From assembly GCA_036389675.1 (NCBI GenBank), contig DASVWI010000012.1:1-64000 (forward strand): a stretch of 64,000 bases of DNA. The letters run 5' to 3'. The notes beneath the pieces are model-generated. The model did not search any database and had not been told where the DNA came from. It saw nothing but the letters and a program-made list of their open reading frames with translations. This DNA comes from DASQYE01 sp036389675 (GTDB taxonomy: Bacteria; Acidobacteriota; Blastocatellia; Pyrinomonadales; Pyrinomonadaceae). The translations under genes and the position numbers were made by a program. The stretch's first letter is position 1, and every line of letters starts with the position of its first letter. This document shows positions 50,799 to 58,975 of this stretch, in pieces.

Positions 50799-53786
50799 TT
50801 GAAGTCGCCGATCATATTTGTGGCTTGTCTCCTGATCGTTTACGTCTTGACTCCTTGCCTCTACGGGCAACAACCCGCCTCGGCCACACTGAGCGGCATC
50901 GTCAGCGACCCGGCGGGCGCTGTCGTGAAAGGCGCAGCCGTCAAGCTCACGCAACAATCGACCGGCATCGAGCGCGAAACGACGACCAACGATGAAGGGT
51001 TCTATGCCTTGACGAATCTCGCCTCGGGTGATTACCGGCTCGAAGTGCAGGCGACAGGATTTCAAGTTCCGCCGCTAAGCGTCATTCTTCAAGTCGGGCA
51101 GAGTACAACGCTGAATGTTTCACTCGCCGTCGCCGCCGCTAATGTTGACCCTGTCATCGTCTCCGATTTGGGCTCTCCGGTTGACCAGACTTCTTCCAAA
51201 GTTGACGGGGTTATCAATCAACGCACAATTGAAAATCTCCCGCTCAACGGTCGCAACTTCCTTGAGCTGGCGCTGCTCGTTCCCGGCAACGCGCCCGCAC
51301 CGAACTTCGACCCGACGAAGACCAACACGGTCGTCATCTCATCAGCCGGGCAACTGGGGCGCGGCGGCAACGTGACCGTCGACGGCGCAGACAATAACGA
51401 CGACGTGGTTGGCGGCGCGGTGCAGAACATCTCGCAGGATGCGGTGCAGGAGTTTCAGATCGCGACCAACCGTTTCTCGGCCCAGTTGGGGCGCTCTGGC
51501 TCTTCCGTCATCAACATTGTGACCAAGTCTGGGACGAACGACCTGCACGGCTCGGCCTCCATCTATTTCCGAGACCGAAAGCTTCAGGGCTTGCCCGCCA
51601 CGTTCGACCGCACGCTCACAGAGACTCCGCCCTTCGACCGTGAGCAGTATGCTTTCACTCTGGGCGGCCCGATTAAAAGAGACCGCGCCTGGTTCTTCGG
51701 CTCGTTCGAGTATCGCAATCAGGACGGGGCAGTGCTCGTCGGCTCAAGGAATCTTGTGACGCGCTCGATTACGCGCGGCTTCGCCCCAGCCCCGCTCAAC
51801 GACCTGCTCACCACGGGCCGTCTTGATTGGAGTCCGACAAATGTCGACCGCCTGAGCCTGCGCTATTCGCTGCAACGCGAAGACATCGTGACGGCGAGCA
51901 CCCTGATACGCTCCATCGGCTCGGCCTCTCAGCGACAGTCCAGCCGCAATCACACGCAATCCCTGCTCGCCAACTACACGCGCATCCTCTCGCCGCGCGC
52001 CGTCAATAACTTCAACTTCAGCGCCAGCACTTTCGTCAACCACACCGACCCGTTGACCAACGCGCCGCAACTGACCTTCCCCAGCCTGCAAGACGGCGCA
52101 TCGTTTCGCGTCCCGCAGCAGACCCGGCAGCGCCGCCTTCAATTCGCAGACACCTTCACGCTGGTGCGTGGCCGTCACACGCTTTACCTCGGCGGCGAAG
52201 TCCAGCGCGTTGACGGCGACTTTAATCTCGGGGTCTTCCAGCAAGGGCGCATCGAGTTGATTGAAGACTTCCCGGATTTCGACCGTAACGGTGATGGCCG
52301 CACGGACGACAACGACCTGCTCTTTGCCGTGACGCTCAGGAGCGCCGTGCCGACGCGCCCGCTCATCCTTCCCGATAGTGATAACAGTTACCTCGCAGGC
52401 TTCATTCAGGACGACTGGCGCGTCTCGCCTCGTCTGACATTGAATCTCGGTCTGCGTTACGAACTGGACACCAACGTCAAAAACATCAGCGGGCTCGATA
52501 ACCTCAACCCGCTCATCCTGCCTTTCCTGAGTGGTCGAAGGAGCAGAGATAAAAACAATTTCGGGCCGCGCGTCGGCTTCAACTTCTCTTCGACGGACGG
52601 GCGGACGAGCCTGCACGGCGGTTACGGCATCTACTATGACCGCATCACCCTTGAGGTCATCTCACTTGAGCGTGGGCTTGACGGGCGCGCCCTGCCGATT
52701 GAAGTGCGCGCGGGCAACGTCTTCTTCATACCCCCGCAGTGTCTCTTCGATCCGGCGTGCGGACAATTCCCGCCGCCCGCTCCGACTCTCGCCAATCCCT
52801 TCACGGGCTTTGTCCTTCCGGGCGCAGGCGCGGGCGGCATCAACATCATTGACAACCGCCTGCAGAATCCCATGGTTCAGCAGACGAACCTTGGCCTCCA
52901 GCGCGACCTCGGGCACGACTTCGTCGCCCGTGCAGACTATCTTCACAACTTCGGGACGCATTTCATTATTGGCCGCACCGTCGGTTCCGTCTTCAACCCG
53001 ATTGTCGGAGGCCCGGACCTCGTGAAGAATCTGGAATCGAGCGTCAAGACCAGGTATGACGGGCTGCTCGTAAGCGTGGAGAAGCGTTTCTCAAACCGCT
53101 ACCAGTTCCTTGCTTCCTACACGCTCTCCAAATCATTCAACTACGCGAACGACGACCAGATACCTTTCTCCAACGGCCCCATCGATTCCAACAACCTGCG
53201 TTTGGAATATGGGCCGACGCCCAACGACCAGCGCCACCGCTTTACCTTCGCCGGAGTCTTTGACCTGCCTCGCGGGGTTCGTCTTGCGCCCCTCCTCACG
53301 CTCGCATCCGGCGTCCCGATGGACATTCTTTTGCCCGACGGCAGCTCGCGCATTCCCGGCTTGCAACGCAACGCGGGCGGTCGCCTCTTCAACACCGGCG
53401 CAGAGCTGAACGCCTTTATCACGCAGTTGAACGCCGCGGGCGGCGTGGGTGGTCAACCGCTCCCGCTCGTGCGCGATGACGCGCGCTTTAACGACAGTTT
53501 CAGCTCGTTCGACCTGCGCGTGTCGAAGAACTTCCGCCTCGGCGAACGGGCCGCGCTGGAGCCGATTGTCGAAGTCTTCAATCTCTTCAACGTGACGAAC
53601 GTGCTCGGGGTCTCAAACGTTAACTATTCGGGATTTTCCAACGTGCTCGTGCGCGACAGCAATGACCCGACGAGCACGGGCTTTCTGCGCGCGTCCAGCT
53701 TCGGGCAGCCCGTGACGACGGCGGGCGGCGTATTCGGTGCGGGCGGCCCGCGCGCCTTTCAGTTCGCGGTACGCTTCACGTTCTAA
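50799..53786 (+). CDS. TonB-dependent receptor with carboxypeptidase-regulatory-like domain
   Basis: 995 aa. The start is TTG, set by GGGGAGG a few bases upstream and by the signal peptide that follows (MKSPIIFVACLLIVYVL). The beta-sandwich N-terminal domain (about 25-110, ATLSGIVSDPAGAVVKGAAV) precedes the plug (NLPLNGRNFLELALLVPGN, VTVDGADNNDD) and a beta-barrel that ends FQFAVRFTF with terminal Phe. It is about 290 residues shorter than the first receptor and clearly a different paralogue. No SusD gene is adjacent. The two-component pair directly upstream probably controls it. Confidence 0.94.
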   Translation: MKSPIIFVACLLIVYVLTPCLYGQQPASATLSGIVSDPAGAVVKGAAVKLTQQSTGIERETTTNDEGFYALTNLASGDYRLEVQATGFQVPPLSVILQVGQSTTLNVSLAVAAANVDPVIVSDLGSPVDQTSSKVDGVINQRTIENLPLNGRNFLELALLVPGNAPAPNFDPTKTNTVVISSAGQLGRGGNVTVDGADNNDDVVGGAVQNISQDAVQEFQIATNRFSAQLGRSGSSVINIVTKSGTNDLHGSASIYFRDRKLQGLPATFDRTLTETPPFDREQYAFTLGGPIKRDRAWFFGSFEYRNQDGAVLVGSRNLVTRSITRGFAPAPLNDLLTTGRLDWSPTNVDRLSLRYSLQREDIVTASTLIRSIGSASQRQSSRNHTQSLLANYTRILSPRAVNNFNFSASTFVNHTDPLTNAPQLTFPSLQDGASFRVPQQTRQRRLQFADTFTLVRGRHTLYLGGEVQRVDGDFNLGVFQQGRIELIEDFPDFDRNGDGRTDDNDLLFAVTLRSAVPTRPLILPDSDNSYLAGFIQDDWRVSPRLTLNLGLRYELDTNVKNISGLDNLNPLILPFLSGRRSRDKNNFGPRVGFNFSSTDGRTSLHGGYGIYYDRITLEVISLERGLDGRALPIEVRAGNVFFIPPQCLFDPACGQFPPPAPTLANPFTGFVLPGAGAGGINIIDNRLQNPMVQQTNLGLQRDLGHDFVARADYLHNFGTHFIIGRTVGSVFNPIVGGPDLVKNLESSVKTRYDGLLVSVEKRFSNRYQFLASYTLSKSFNYANDDQIPFSNGPIDSNNLRLEYGPTPNDQRHRFTFAGVFDLPRGVRLAPLLTLASGVPMDILLPDGSSRIPGLQRNAGGRLFNTGAELNAFITQLNAAGGVGGQPLPLVRDDARFNDSFSSFDLRVSKNFRLGERAALEPIVEVFNLFNVTNVLGVSNVNYSGFSNVLVRDSNDPTSTGFLRASSFGQPVTTAGGVFGAGGPRAFQFAVRFTF

Positions 53787-53869
53787 CGACTGCGCGGCGC
53801 AGCATGATCTCAGGGCTCAAGACTGTTCCTTCCTCCGGTTTACCGAGATCAAAGGTGAGCGGCATCCGG

Positions 53870-53964
53870 CTTTGCCCGACAATTCCCGTGGGCCAACCAC
53901 ATTTTGAAATTGAATGAATCAAGCCGGACAATATCTTGTAGCTGGTTTGAATTGTCGGGCAAAG
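53870..53964. repeat. 16-bp perfect inverted repeat upstream of the ROK gene
   Basis: CTTTGCCCGACAATTC (53870-53885) and its exact reverse complement (53949-53964), arms 63 bases apart. A third, imperfect copy, GCCGGACAAT, lies between them (53923-53932). The right arm ends five bases before TTGACT. This could be a looping operator or a hairpin RNA. Confidence 0.7.
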
Positions 53965-53987
53965 TCGTATTGACTGGCGGGCTAAGC

Positions 53988-53993
53988 TATAAT
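53988..53993 (+). promoter_or_regulatory. -10 element of the ROK gene
   Basis: Perfect TATAAT, followed by overlapping palindromes CTTATAAG and TAAGCTTA (53995-54007). TTGACT at 53970 is only 12 bases upstream, too close to pair with this -10, so the real -35 is unclear. Confidence 0.4.
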
Positions 53994-54160
53994 ACTTATA
54001 AGCTTACGGTTTTCAGCGCCGAGCGATAGGAAGCACCGCCCTATTTTAAAACCACGAACGGGCAGGCAACGGCATCCCATCTACAAGGTGGTCAACCAAG
54101 CTGGTAAGCCAGGGCTCAGGCGTCTTTCCGGGAGTGGCATTCGTGTTTTGAGCTACAAAT

Positions 54161-55354
54161 ATGCGACGAATAAATCTTAAGAAAGCCAGTGTTGCTCGCT
54201 CCGACACGATTCGCAATATTAACCGCCAGATCGTGCTCAATTACGTGCGCGAGCGAGCGCCCATCTCGCGCGCCGCAATCTCGCAGGAAACCGAGCTTCA
54301 GCGTTCGACCGTCTCGCTCATCGTTGATGAGTTGAAAGAGCGTGGGCTTATTGACGAGATCGAGGGTGAGTCCACGGGCGGTCGTCCCCCGACTCTTTTG
54401 CAGTTGCGCGCCGCAGGGGCCATCGCCGTCGGAGTTGACCTGAGCGCCCAGCAGACAATCCTTGCCACCAGCGACCTGGCGGGCCGCGTCCTGAGTCAGG
54501 AACAATTTACGACCGACCCGAGCGCGGAGAAGACGTTCGACGAGATAGTCGAGCGCACGCACAGGCTCATCGGAAAAGAGAAGAACATAGAGGGCATCGG
54601 CGTCAGCCTGCCCGGCATCGTTGACCCGGAGAGCGGAAAGGCCATCTTCATCCCGCATTTCAAGTGGCGGGATTGGGACATAGCGGGAAAACTGAAGGCC
54701 GAGACAGGGCTGCCGGTGAAGGTTGATAACGACGCGAACGCGGTGGCCCTCGCAGAGTTATGGTTCGGACGGCCCGAAATCCGTGAGGTCGGCGATTTCG
54801 TCCTTGTGCTGGTCGAGGACGGGCTCGGAACAGGAATCGTTTCCGACGGCCAGATTTATCACGGGGCGAACGGGGCCGCAGGCGAGTTCGGTCACATGAC
54901 CATCGGCTCAAACGCGCCGGTAGCTTGCGCCGCCGGTAGCCACGAGTGTTGGGAAGCCTTCGCCTCAGAGCGGGCCGCCCTCGCCCGCTATGCGAGGCTA
55001 TCCGGCAGCAGCAACGGGCAGAGAGCGGGCAGTTTTGCAGAGTTGGTAGATTATGCTCTGGACGGAGAGGATGACGCGCAATCTGCGCTGCTGGAGACGG
55101 GGCATTATCTGGGCGTCGGCATCTCAAATATTATCAAGGGCCTGAGCCCGGACGCGGTCATCCTTGGCGGGCAAATCGCCCGCGCCTGGCCTTTAATTGC
55201 CGGGGAACTGAGAAAGGCCATTGAGAAGAACAGCATCTGCCGCGGCCTTCAAAGTGCGCGCATCATTGCCTCGACGCTCGGAGATAATCCGCGTTTGATG
55301 GGGGCGCTGAGCTTAGTCCTCTCACGTAAGTTTGCGGCTGTGCTGACCGCGTAA
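54161..55354 (+). CDS. ROK-family transcriptional regulator
   Basis: 397 aa. A winged helix-turn-helix at about residues 20-65 (APISRAAISQETELQRSTVS, LIVDELKERGLI) is fused to a ROK sugar-kinase-like domain: GVDLSAQQTILATSDLAGRV, GVSLPGIVDPESGK, VKVDNDANAVALAELWFG and GAAGEFGHMTIG. The usual zinc motif CxCGxxGCxE appears as ACAAGSHECWE, keeping only two of the three cysteines. Such proteins (XylR/NagC/Mlc type) bind DNA until a sugar is bound. It lies upstream of the xylan operon with one convergent gene between, which makes it the best candidate regulator. Its 3' end overlaps the SGNH hydrolase gene by 33 bases. Confidence 0.93.
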   Translation: MRRINLKKASVARSDTIRNINRQIVLNYVRERAPISRAAISQETELQRSTVSLIVDELKERGLIDEIEGESTGGRPPTLLQLRAAGAIAVGVDLSAQQTILATSDLAGRVLSQEQFTTDPSAEKTFDEIVERTHRLIGKEKNIEGIGVSLPGIVDPESGKAIFIPHFKWRDWDIAGKLKAETGLPVKVDNDANAVALAELWFGRPEIREVGDFVLVLVEDGLGTGIVSDGQIYHGANGAAGEFGHMTIGSNAPVACAAGSHECWEAFASERAALARYARLSGSSNGQRAGSFAELVDYALDGEDDAQSALLETGHYLGVGISNIIKGLSPDAVILGGQIARAWPLIAGELRKAIEKNSICRGLQSARIIASTLGDNPRLMGALSLVLSRKFAAVLTA

Positions 55355-56338
55355 ATCGATGCGAAAGCTTACGGCCTCGCGCACCCCCGGAGGACGGTTG
55401 ACGGCGCTCGGGTCTCCTGTGGGCGGCGGCGCGTAATCTTCTTTCGCGGGCGGGCCGAGCAGTTCCATGAAGATCGGCTTCAACGCGTCGGCCCACACCT
55501 GATACCCTTTAACGTCAAGGTGCAACCCGTCCCTGTTAGCCATTCCTTCGTACAGCCTGCCGTCCTTGTCCGCCAGCTTGTCGTTGATGTTCACGTACCT
55601 GATCCTCTTGCCGTCGGCAAACCGTGCGATGTTGGCGTTAATCTGGTTGATGATGGGCATTACGGCCATATTGTCGTTGCGGGGGGTGATGCCCATCAGC
55701 ACAATGGTGGCACTGGGAGCCTTCCGACGGCAAACGTCCAGAATGGCCTTGATGCCGCGCGTCACGTCCGCGACTCTAGGGTCATCCGCAACCTGAGGAG
55801 ACCTTTTGCCGACGTTATTCGTGCCCGCCATCAGGACGATAATTTTAGGGTTGACGCCGTCCAGTTCCCCGTTGTTGAGACGCCACAGGATGTTCTGCGT
55901 GGTGTCGCCGCCCCAGCCGAAGTTGCCGGCATTCCAGCCGAAGAAGTTCTGCCGCCAGTTAGCCAGAAACGTCTTGTACTGCTCGTCGCTCGTGCCCCAT
56001 CGTCTGGTGATCGAGTCGCCCTCAAAATAAACGTCGATGTGCCCCCTCCTCGCCTTCTCCAACAACTGCATATGCGCGAGCATGGAATTCTGGTCGGCAC
56101 GCGGCGTTGGCCGGTCTGCGGACGGCGCACTGATGGCCGCGCCTTGACCGGCCTGCTCTCCGAGGGCGTTAACGCTGCCCTCTTTATCATGCAGCGCTTG
56201 GGGAGGGAGCTGGCTCGCGTCCGCCTGGGCCGTCGCCGGAACAACTACCATAACCAACAGCACAACCAGGGACATCAACAAAACTGCGATGGCTGCTGCG
56301 GCTGATGATTGAACTGAAAGCCGTAGATGAATGGTCAT
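55322..56338 (-). CDS. Exported SGNH/GDSL hydrolase
   Basis: 338 aa from the ATG at 56338; a long hydrophobic stretch (AVLLMSLVVLLVMVVVPATA) acts as signal or anchor. After a Pro/Ala-rich linker, the SGNH domain shows block I FEGDSITRRWG (Ser 109), block II GWNAGNFGWGGDTTQN, block III MAGTNNVG and block V RDGLHLDVKGYQVWA (Asp and His). Relatives are acetylhydrolases of the PAF-AH-like type, several of which deacetylate plant polysaccharides. It is divergent from the xylan operon, 204 nt between starts, so it may share control. The final 11 or so residues overlap the ROK gene on the other strand. Confidence 0.88.
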   Translation of the reverse strand: MTIHLRLSVQSSAAAAIAVLLMSLVVLLVMVVVPATAQADASQLPPQALHDKEGSVNALGEQAGQGAAISAPSADRPTPRADQNSMLAHMQLLEKARRGHIDVYFEGDSITRRWGTSDEQYKTFLANWRQNFFGWNAGNFGWGGDTTQNILWRLNNGELDGVNPKIIVLMAGTNNVGKRSPQVADDPRVADVTRGIKAILDVCRRKAPSATIVLMGITPRNDNMAVMPIINQINANIARFADGKRIRYVNINDKLADKDGRLYEGMANRDGLHLDVKGYQVWADALKPIFMELLGPPAKEDYAPPPTGDPSAVNRPPGVREAVSFRIDLRGQHSRKLT

Positions 56339-56418
56339 AGTTTTTGTCCCGTTTGGCGAACAGAATAAATTGTCTACGCATTTCCTCGCAGGCGATAACG
56401 GCTGTGACGTGAAAACTC

Positions 56419-56447
56419 TTGACAAGGGGGAAGGGAAATAATAGAAC
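56419..56447 (+). promoter_or_regulatory. Candidate promoter of the GH3/CE4/GH67/GH3 operon
   Basis: TTGACA (56419-56424), a 17-base spacer and TAGAAC (56442-56447, four of six matches). The shared 24-nt element starts two bases downstream. The leader to the ATG at 56543 would be about 90 nt. Confidence 0.6.
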
Positions 56448-56448
56448 G

Positions 56449-56472
56449 CTTTTGTCAGGTCTTACAACAAAG
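56449..56472 (+). promoter_or_regulatory. 24-nt shared cis element, copy B
   Basis: CTTTTG, TCA, then GGTCTTACAACAAAG: same bases and spacing as 28191-28214 except the three central positions. In this copy TTTGT and ACAAA form an inverted repeat with 11 bases between. It covers the expected transcription start of the xylan operon. Confidence 0.65.
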
Positions 56473-56542
56473 TTTCGTCAAACTATTTTCCGCCCCCTTG
56501 TGTATTGATCTCTACCTTAATGTTTCGGAAGGGAATAATGAG

Positions 56543-58933
56543 ATGAGATTGCTCGCAGCAGTTCTGCTCCGTTCACTGAGAAGCAGACGCGCCGTCGCGT
56601 CGCTCTGCGCTGTGGTCGCGCTCTTTGTCGCTGTGCCGCCCACGGCAGACATGCAGGAGAAGACTCCTGACTATAAGAACGCGCGCTTGCCGGTTGAGCG
56701 GCGGGTGGCGGATTTGCTCTCGCGCATGACGCTGGAAGAGAAGGTGGCGCAACTGGTCTGTCTCTGGGCCGAGCGCCCGCAGGTGAAGCCGCAGACAGAT
56801 TTTTCGACCGACCGTGGCGATTTCTCTCCGGAGAAGGCGCGCGTCGTGATGAAGAACGGCATCGGACAAATCGCGCGACAGCGCGAGCGCAAAGACCCGC
56901 GCGAGGCAGCCATCTTCGCTAACGCTGCCCAGAAGTGGCTCGTCGAGAACACTCGGCTCGGCATTCCGGCCATCTTTCATGATGAGATTCTGCATGGCCT
57001 GATGGCCCCGCAGGGCACTAGCTTCCCCACGCCCATCTCGCTCGCCAGCAGTTGGGACACAGACCTCGTCTCGAAGGTCTTCACCGCCGCCGCGCTCGAA
57101 ACGCGCGCGCGGGGTAGCCACTTTGTGCTCGGCCCAAACCTTGATCTGGCGCGCGACCCGCGCTGGGGACGCACCGAAGAGACTTACGGCGAAGACCCTT
57201 ATCTTGTCTCGCGCATGGGCGTCGCGGTCATCAAAGCGATTCAAGGGCCGGGGCCGGGCGTGGACGGTGAACACGTCATCGCCACGGCCAAGCATTTCGC
57301 CGCGCACGGTCAGCCCGAAGGCGGCACGAATATCGCTCCGGCTAACTTTTCCGAACGTGTCTTGCGGGAATACTTCCTGCCCAGTTTCGAGGCGGCTGTG
57401 AAGGAGGCGCACGTGATGAGCGTGATGGCCTCGTACAACGAGATAGACGGCGTGCCGTCACATGCCAACCGGTGGCTGCTCGGAAAACTGCTCAGGCAGG
57501 AGTGGGGTTTCGATGGGCTGATAGTTTCCGACTACTACGGCATTCCGCAGCTTGAGAGTCTGCATCACGTCGCGGGCAATAAGGCGGAAGCGGCGCGCCT
57601 CGCAATGGAAGCTGGCGTTGATGCGGAAGTGCCTGACCCGGACTGCTACCAGACGCTCGTGCAACTCGTCCGCGACGGCAAAGTCTCCGAAGCGGCAGTC
57701 GACCAGGCTGTCGCGCGCAACCTGCGGGCCAAGTTTCTGCTCGGCCTCTTCGAGAATCCTTACGTTGACCCGGATCGAGCGTCACGCGTCACAAATTCGC
57801 CGGCCCATCGTGAGTTGGCCGCCGAAGCCGCACGTCGCTCCATCGTTCTTCTCAAGAACGAACAGAACCTCCTGCCGCTCGACACGAATCGACTGAAGGC
57901 AATCGCCGTCATCGGGCCAAACGCCGACCGCGCGCACCTTGGCGGCTACACAGACCCGACGCCTGCTCGCAGCGTCAGCGTCCTCGAAGGCATCAGGAAC
58001 AAGGTCGGCTCTCGCCTGAAGGTCAATTTCGCGCGGGGCTGCAAGATCACGCAGGAGGGCGGCGATTGGTGGGCCGACACTTCGCACCTGAGCGACCCGA
58101 ACGAAGATGCGAAACTAATCAGCGAGGCGGTCGAGGTGGCGAAGGCTTCCGACGTGGCATTGCTCGTCCTCGGCGGCAACGAAGACACGAACAAAGAGGC
58201 TTGGGCCAACGAACACCTCGGCGACCGCGACAGCCTTGAACTCGTCGGCAGCCAGAACGATCTGGTCAAGGCCGTGCTGGCGACGGGCAAGCCGATCATC
58301 GTCCTGCTCATCAACAGCGGGCCTCTCTCCGTCAACTACGTTGCGGAGAATGTCCCGGCCATCCTCGAAGGTTTCTATCTGGGGGAGGAGACGGGAACGG
58401 GCGTCTCCGATGTGCTGTTCGGGGATTACAACCCTGCCGGGAAACTCGCCGTCAGCTTCCCGCGCTCGGTCGGCCAGCTTCCCATCTACTACAACTACAA
58501 GCCGACGGCCAGACGCGGTTATCTCTACACGAGCAAAGAACCGCTCTTTCCTTTCGGCTACGGCTTGAGCTACACGACCTTCGAGTATTCCAATCTGAGA
58601 GTCTCGCCCGCACAGGTTGGGCCGGGCGGACAGGCGCAGGCGAGCGTGACGGTCACCAACACGGGCCGCCGCGCGGGCGATGAGATCGTGCAGCTTTACA
58701 TCCGCGATCTGGTCAGTTCCGTGACGCGGCCCGTGAAGGAGCTGAAGGATTTCCGTCGCATCACGCTCGTCCCGGGCGAGAGCAAGACCGTCACCTTCAC
58801 GATCACGCCCGACAAACTCTCCTACTACAACCTGAACATGGAGCGCGTGGTCGAGCCGGGCAGCTTCGACATCATGGTCGGAGCCAGTTCCGTCAAATAC
58901 CAGACGGCGAAGCTTGAGGTGGTCGCAAAGTGA
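56543..58933 (+). CDS. GH3 glycoside hydrolase (beta-glucosidase/beta-xylosidase), exported
   Basis: 796 aa from the ATG at 56543 (GGAAGGGA 8 nt upstream), signal peptide in LRSRRAVASLCAVVALFVAV. GH3 barrel with VERRVADLLSRMTLEEKVAQ, AKHFAAHGQPEGG and nucleophile block LIVSDYYGIPQL (Asp 330). Then come the GH3 C-terminal domain (LFGDYNPAGKLAVSFPRS) and a fibronectin-III-like domain (VTVTNTGRRAGDEIVQLYIR). No PA14. It belongs to the longer exo-beta-glycosidase branch. It is the first gene of a four-gene operon with CE4, GH67 and another GH3, which points to xylo-oligosaccharides as substrates. Confidence 0.94.
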   Translation: MRLLAAVLLRSLRSRRAVASLCAVVALFVAVPPTADMQEKTPDYKNARLPVERRVADLLSRMTLEEKVAQLVCLWAERPQVKPQTDFSTDRGDFSPEKARVVMKNGIGQIARQRERKDPREAAIFANAAQKWLVENTRLGIPAIFHDEILHGLMAPQGTSFPTPISLASSWDTDLVSKVFTAAALETRARGSHFVLGPNLDLARDPRWGRTEETYGEDPYLVSRMGVAVIKAIQGPGPGVDGEHVIATAKHFAAHGQPEGGTNIAPANFSERVLREYFLPSFEAAVKEAHVMSVMASYNEIDGVPSHANRWLLGKLLRQEWGFDGLIVSDYYGIPQLESLHHVAGNKAEAARLAMEAGVDAEVPDPDCYQTLVQLVRDGKVSEAAVDQAVARNLRAKFLLGLFENPYVDPDRASRVTNSPAHRELAAEAARRSIVLLKNEQNLLPLDTNRLKAIAVIGPNADRAHLGGYTDPTPARSVSVLEGIRNKVGSRLKVNFARGCKITQEGGDWWADTSHLSDPNEDAKLISEAVEVAKASDVALLVLGGNEDTNKEAWANEHLGDRDSLELVGSQNDLVKAVLATGKPIIVLLINSGPLSVNYVAENVPAILEGFYLGEETGTGVSDVLFGDYNPAGKLAVSFPRSVGQLPIYYNYKPTARRGYLYTSKEPLFPFGYGLSYTTFEYSNLRVSPAQVGPGGQAQASVTVTNTGRRAGDEIVQLYIRDLVSSVTRPVKELKDFRRITLVPGESKTVTFTITPDKLSYYNLNMERVVEPGSFDIMVGASSVKYQTAKLEVVAK

Positions 58934-58975
58934 GAGAGGTCATCGTCAAGACAGAGGCTTGAGAGGAAGTCGAAA

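Noticed and set aside
28482..53786. A SusD-like lipoprotein beside either TonB receptor
   Set aside because: No protein in the window has a lipoprotein signal followed by a SusD-type fold; the nearby TPR proteins have ordinary signal peptides and canonical TPR units.
53970..53993. TTGACT and TATAAT as one promoter for the ROK gene
   Set aside because: The spacer is only 12 bases, too short for a sigma-70 promoter. TATAAT alone is kept as a -10.
54161..55354. ROK protein as a glucokinase
   Set aside because: An N-terminal winged helix-turn-helix is present and the zinc motif is degenerate, so the regulator class fits better.
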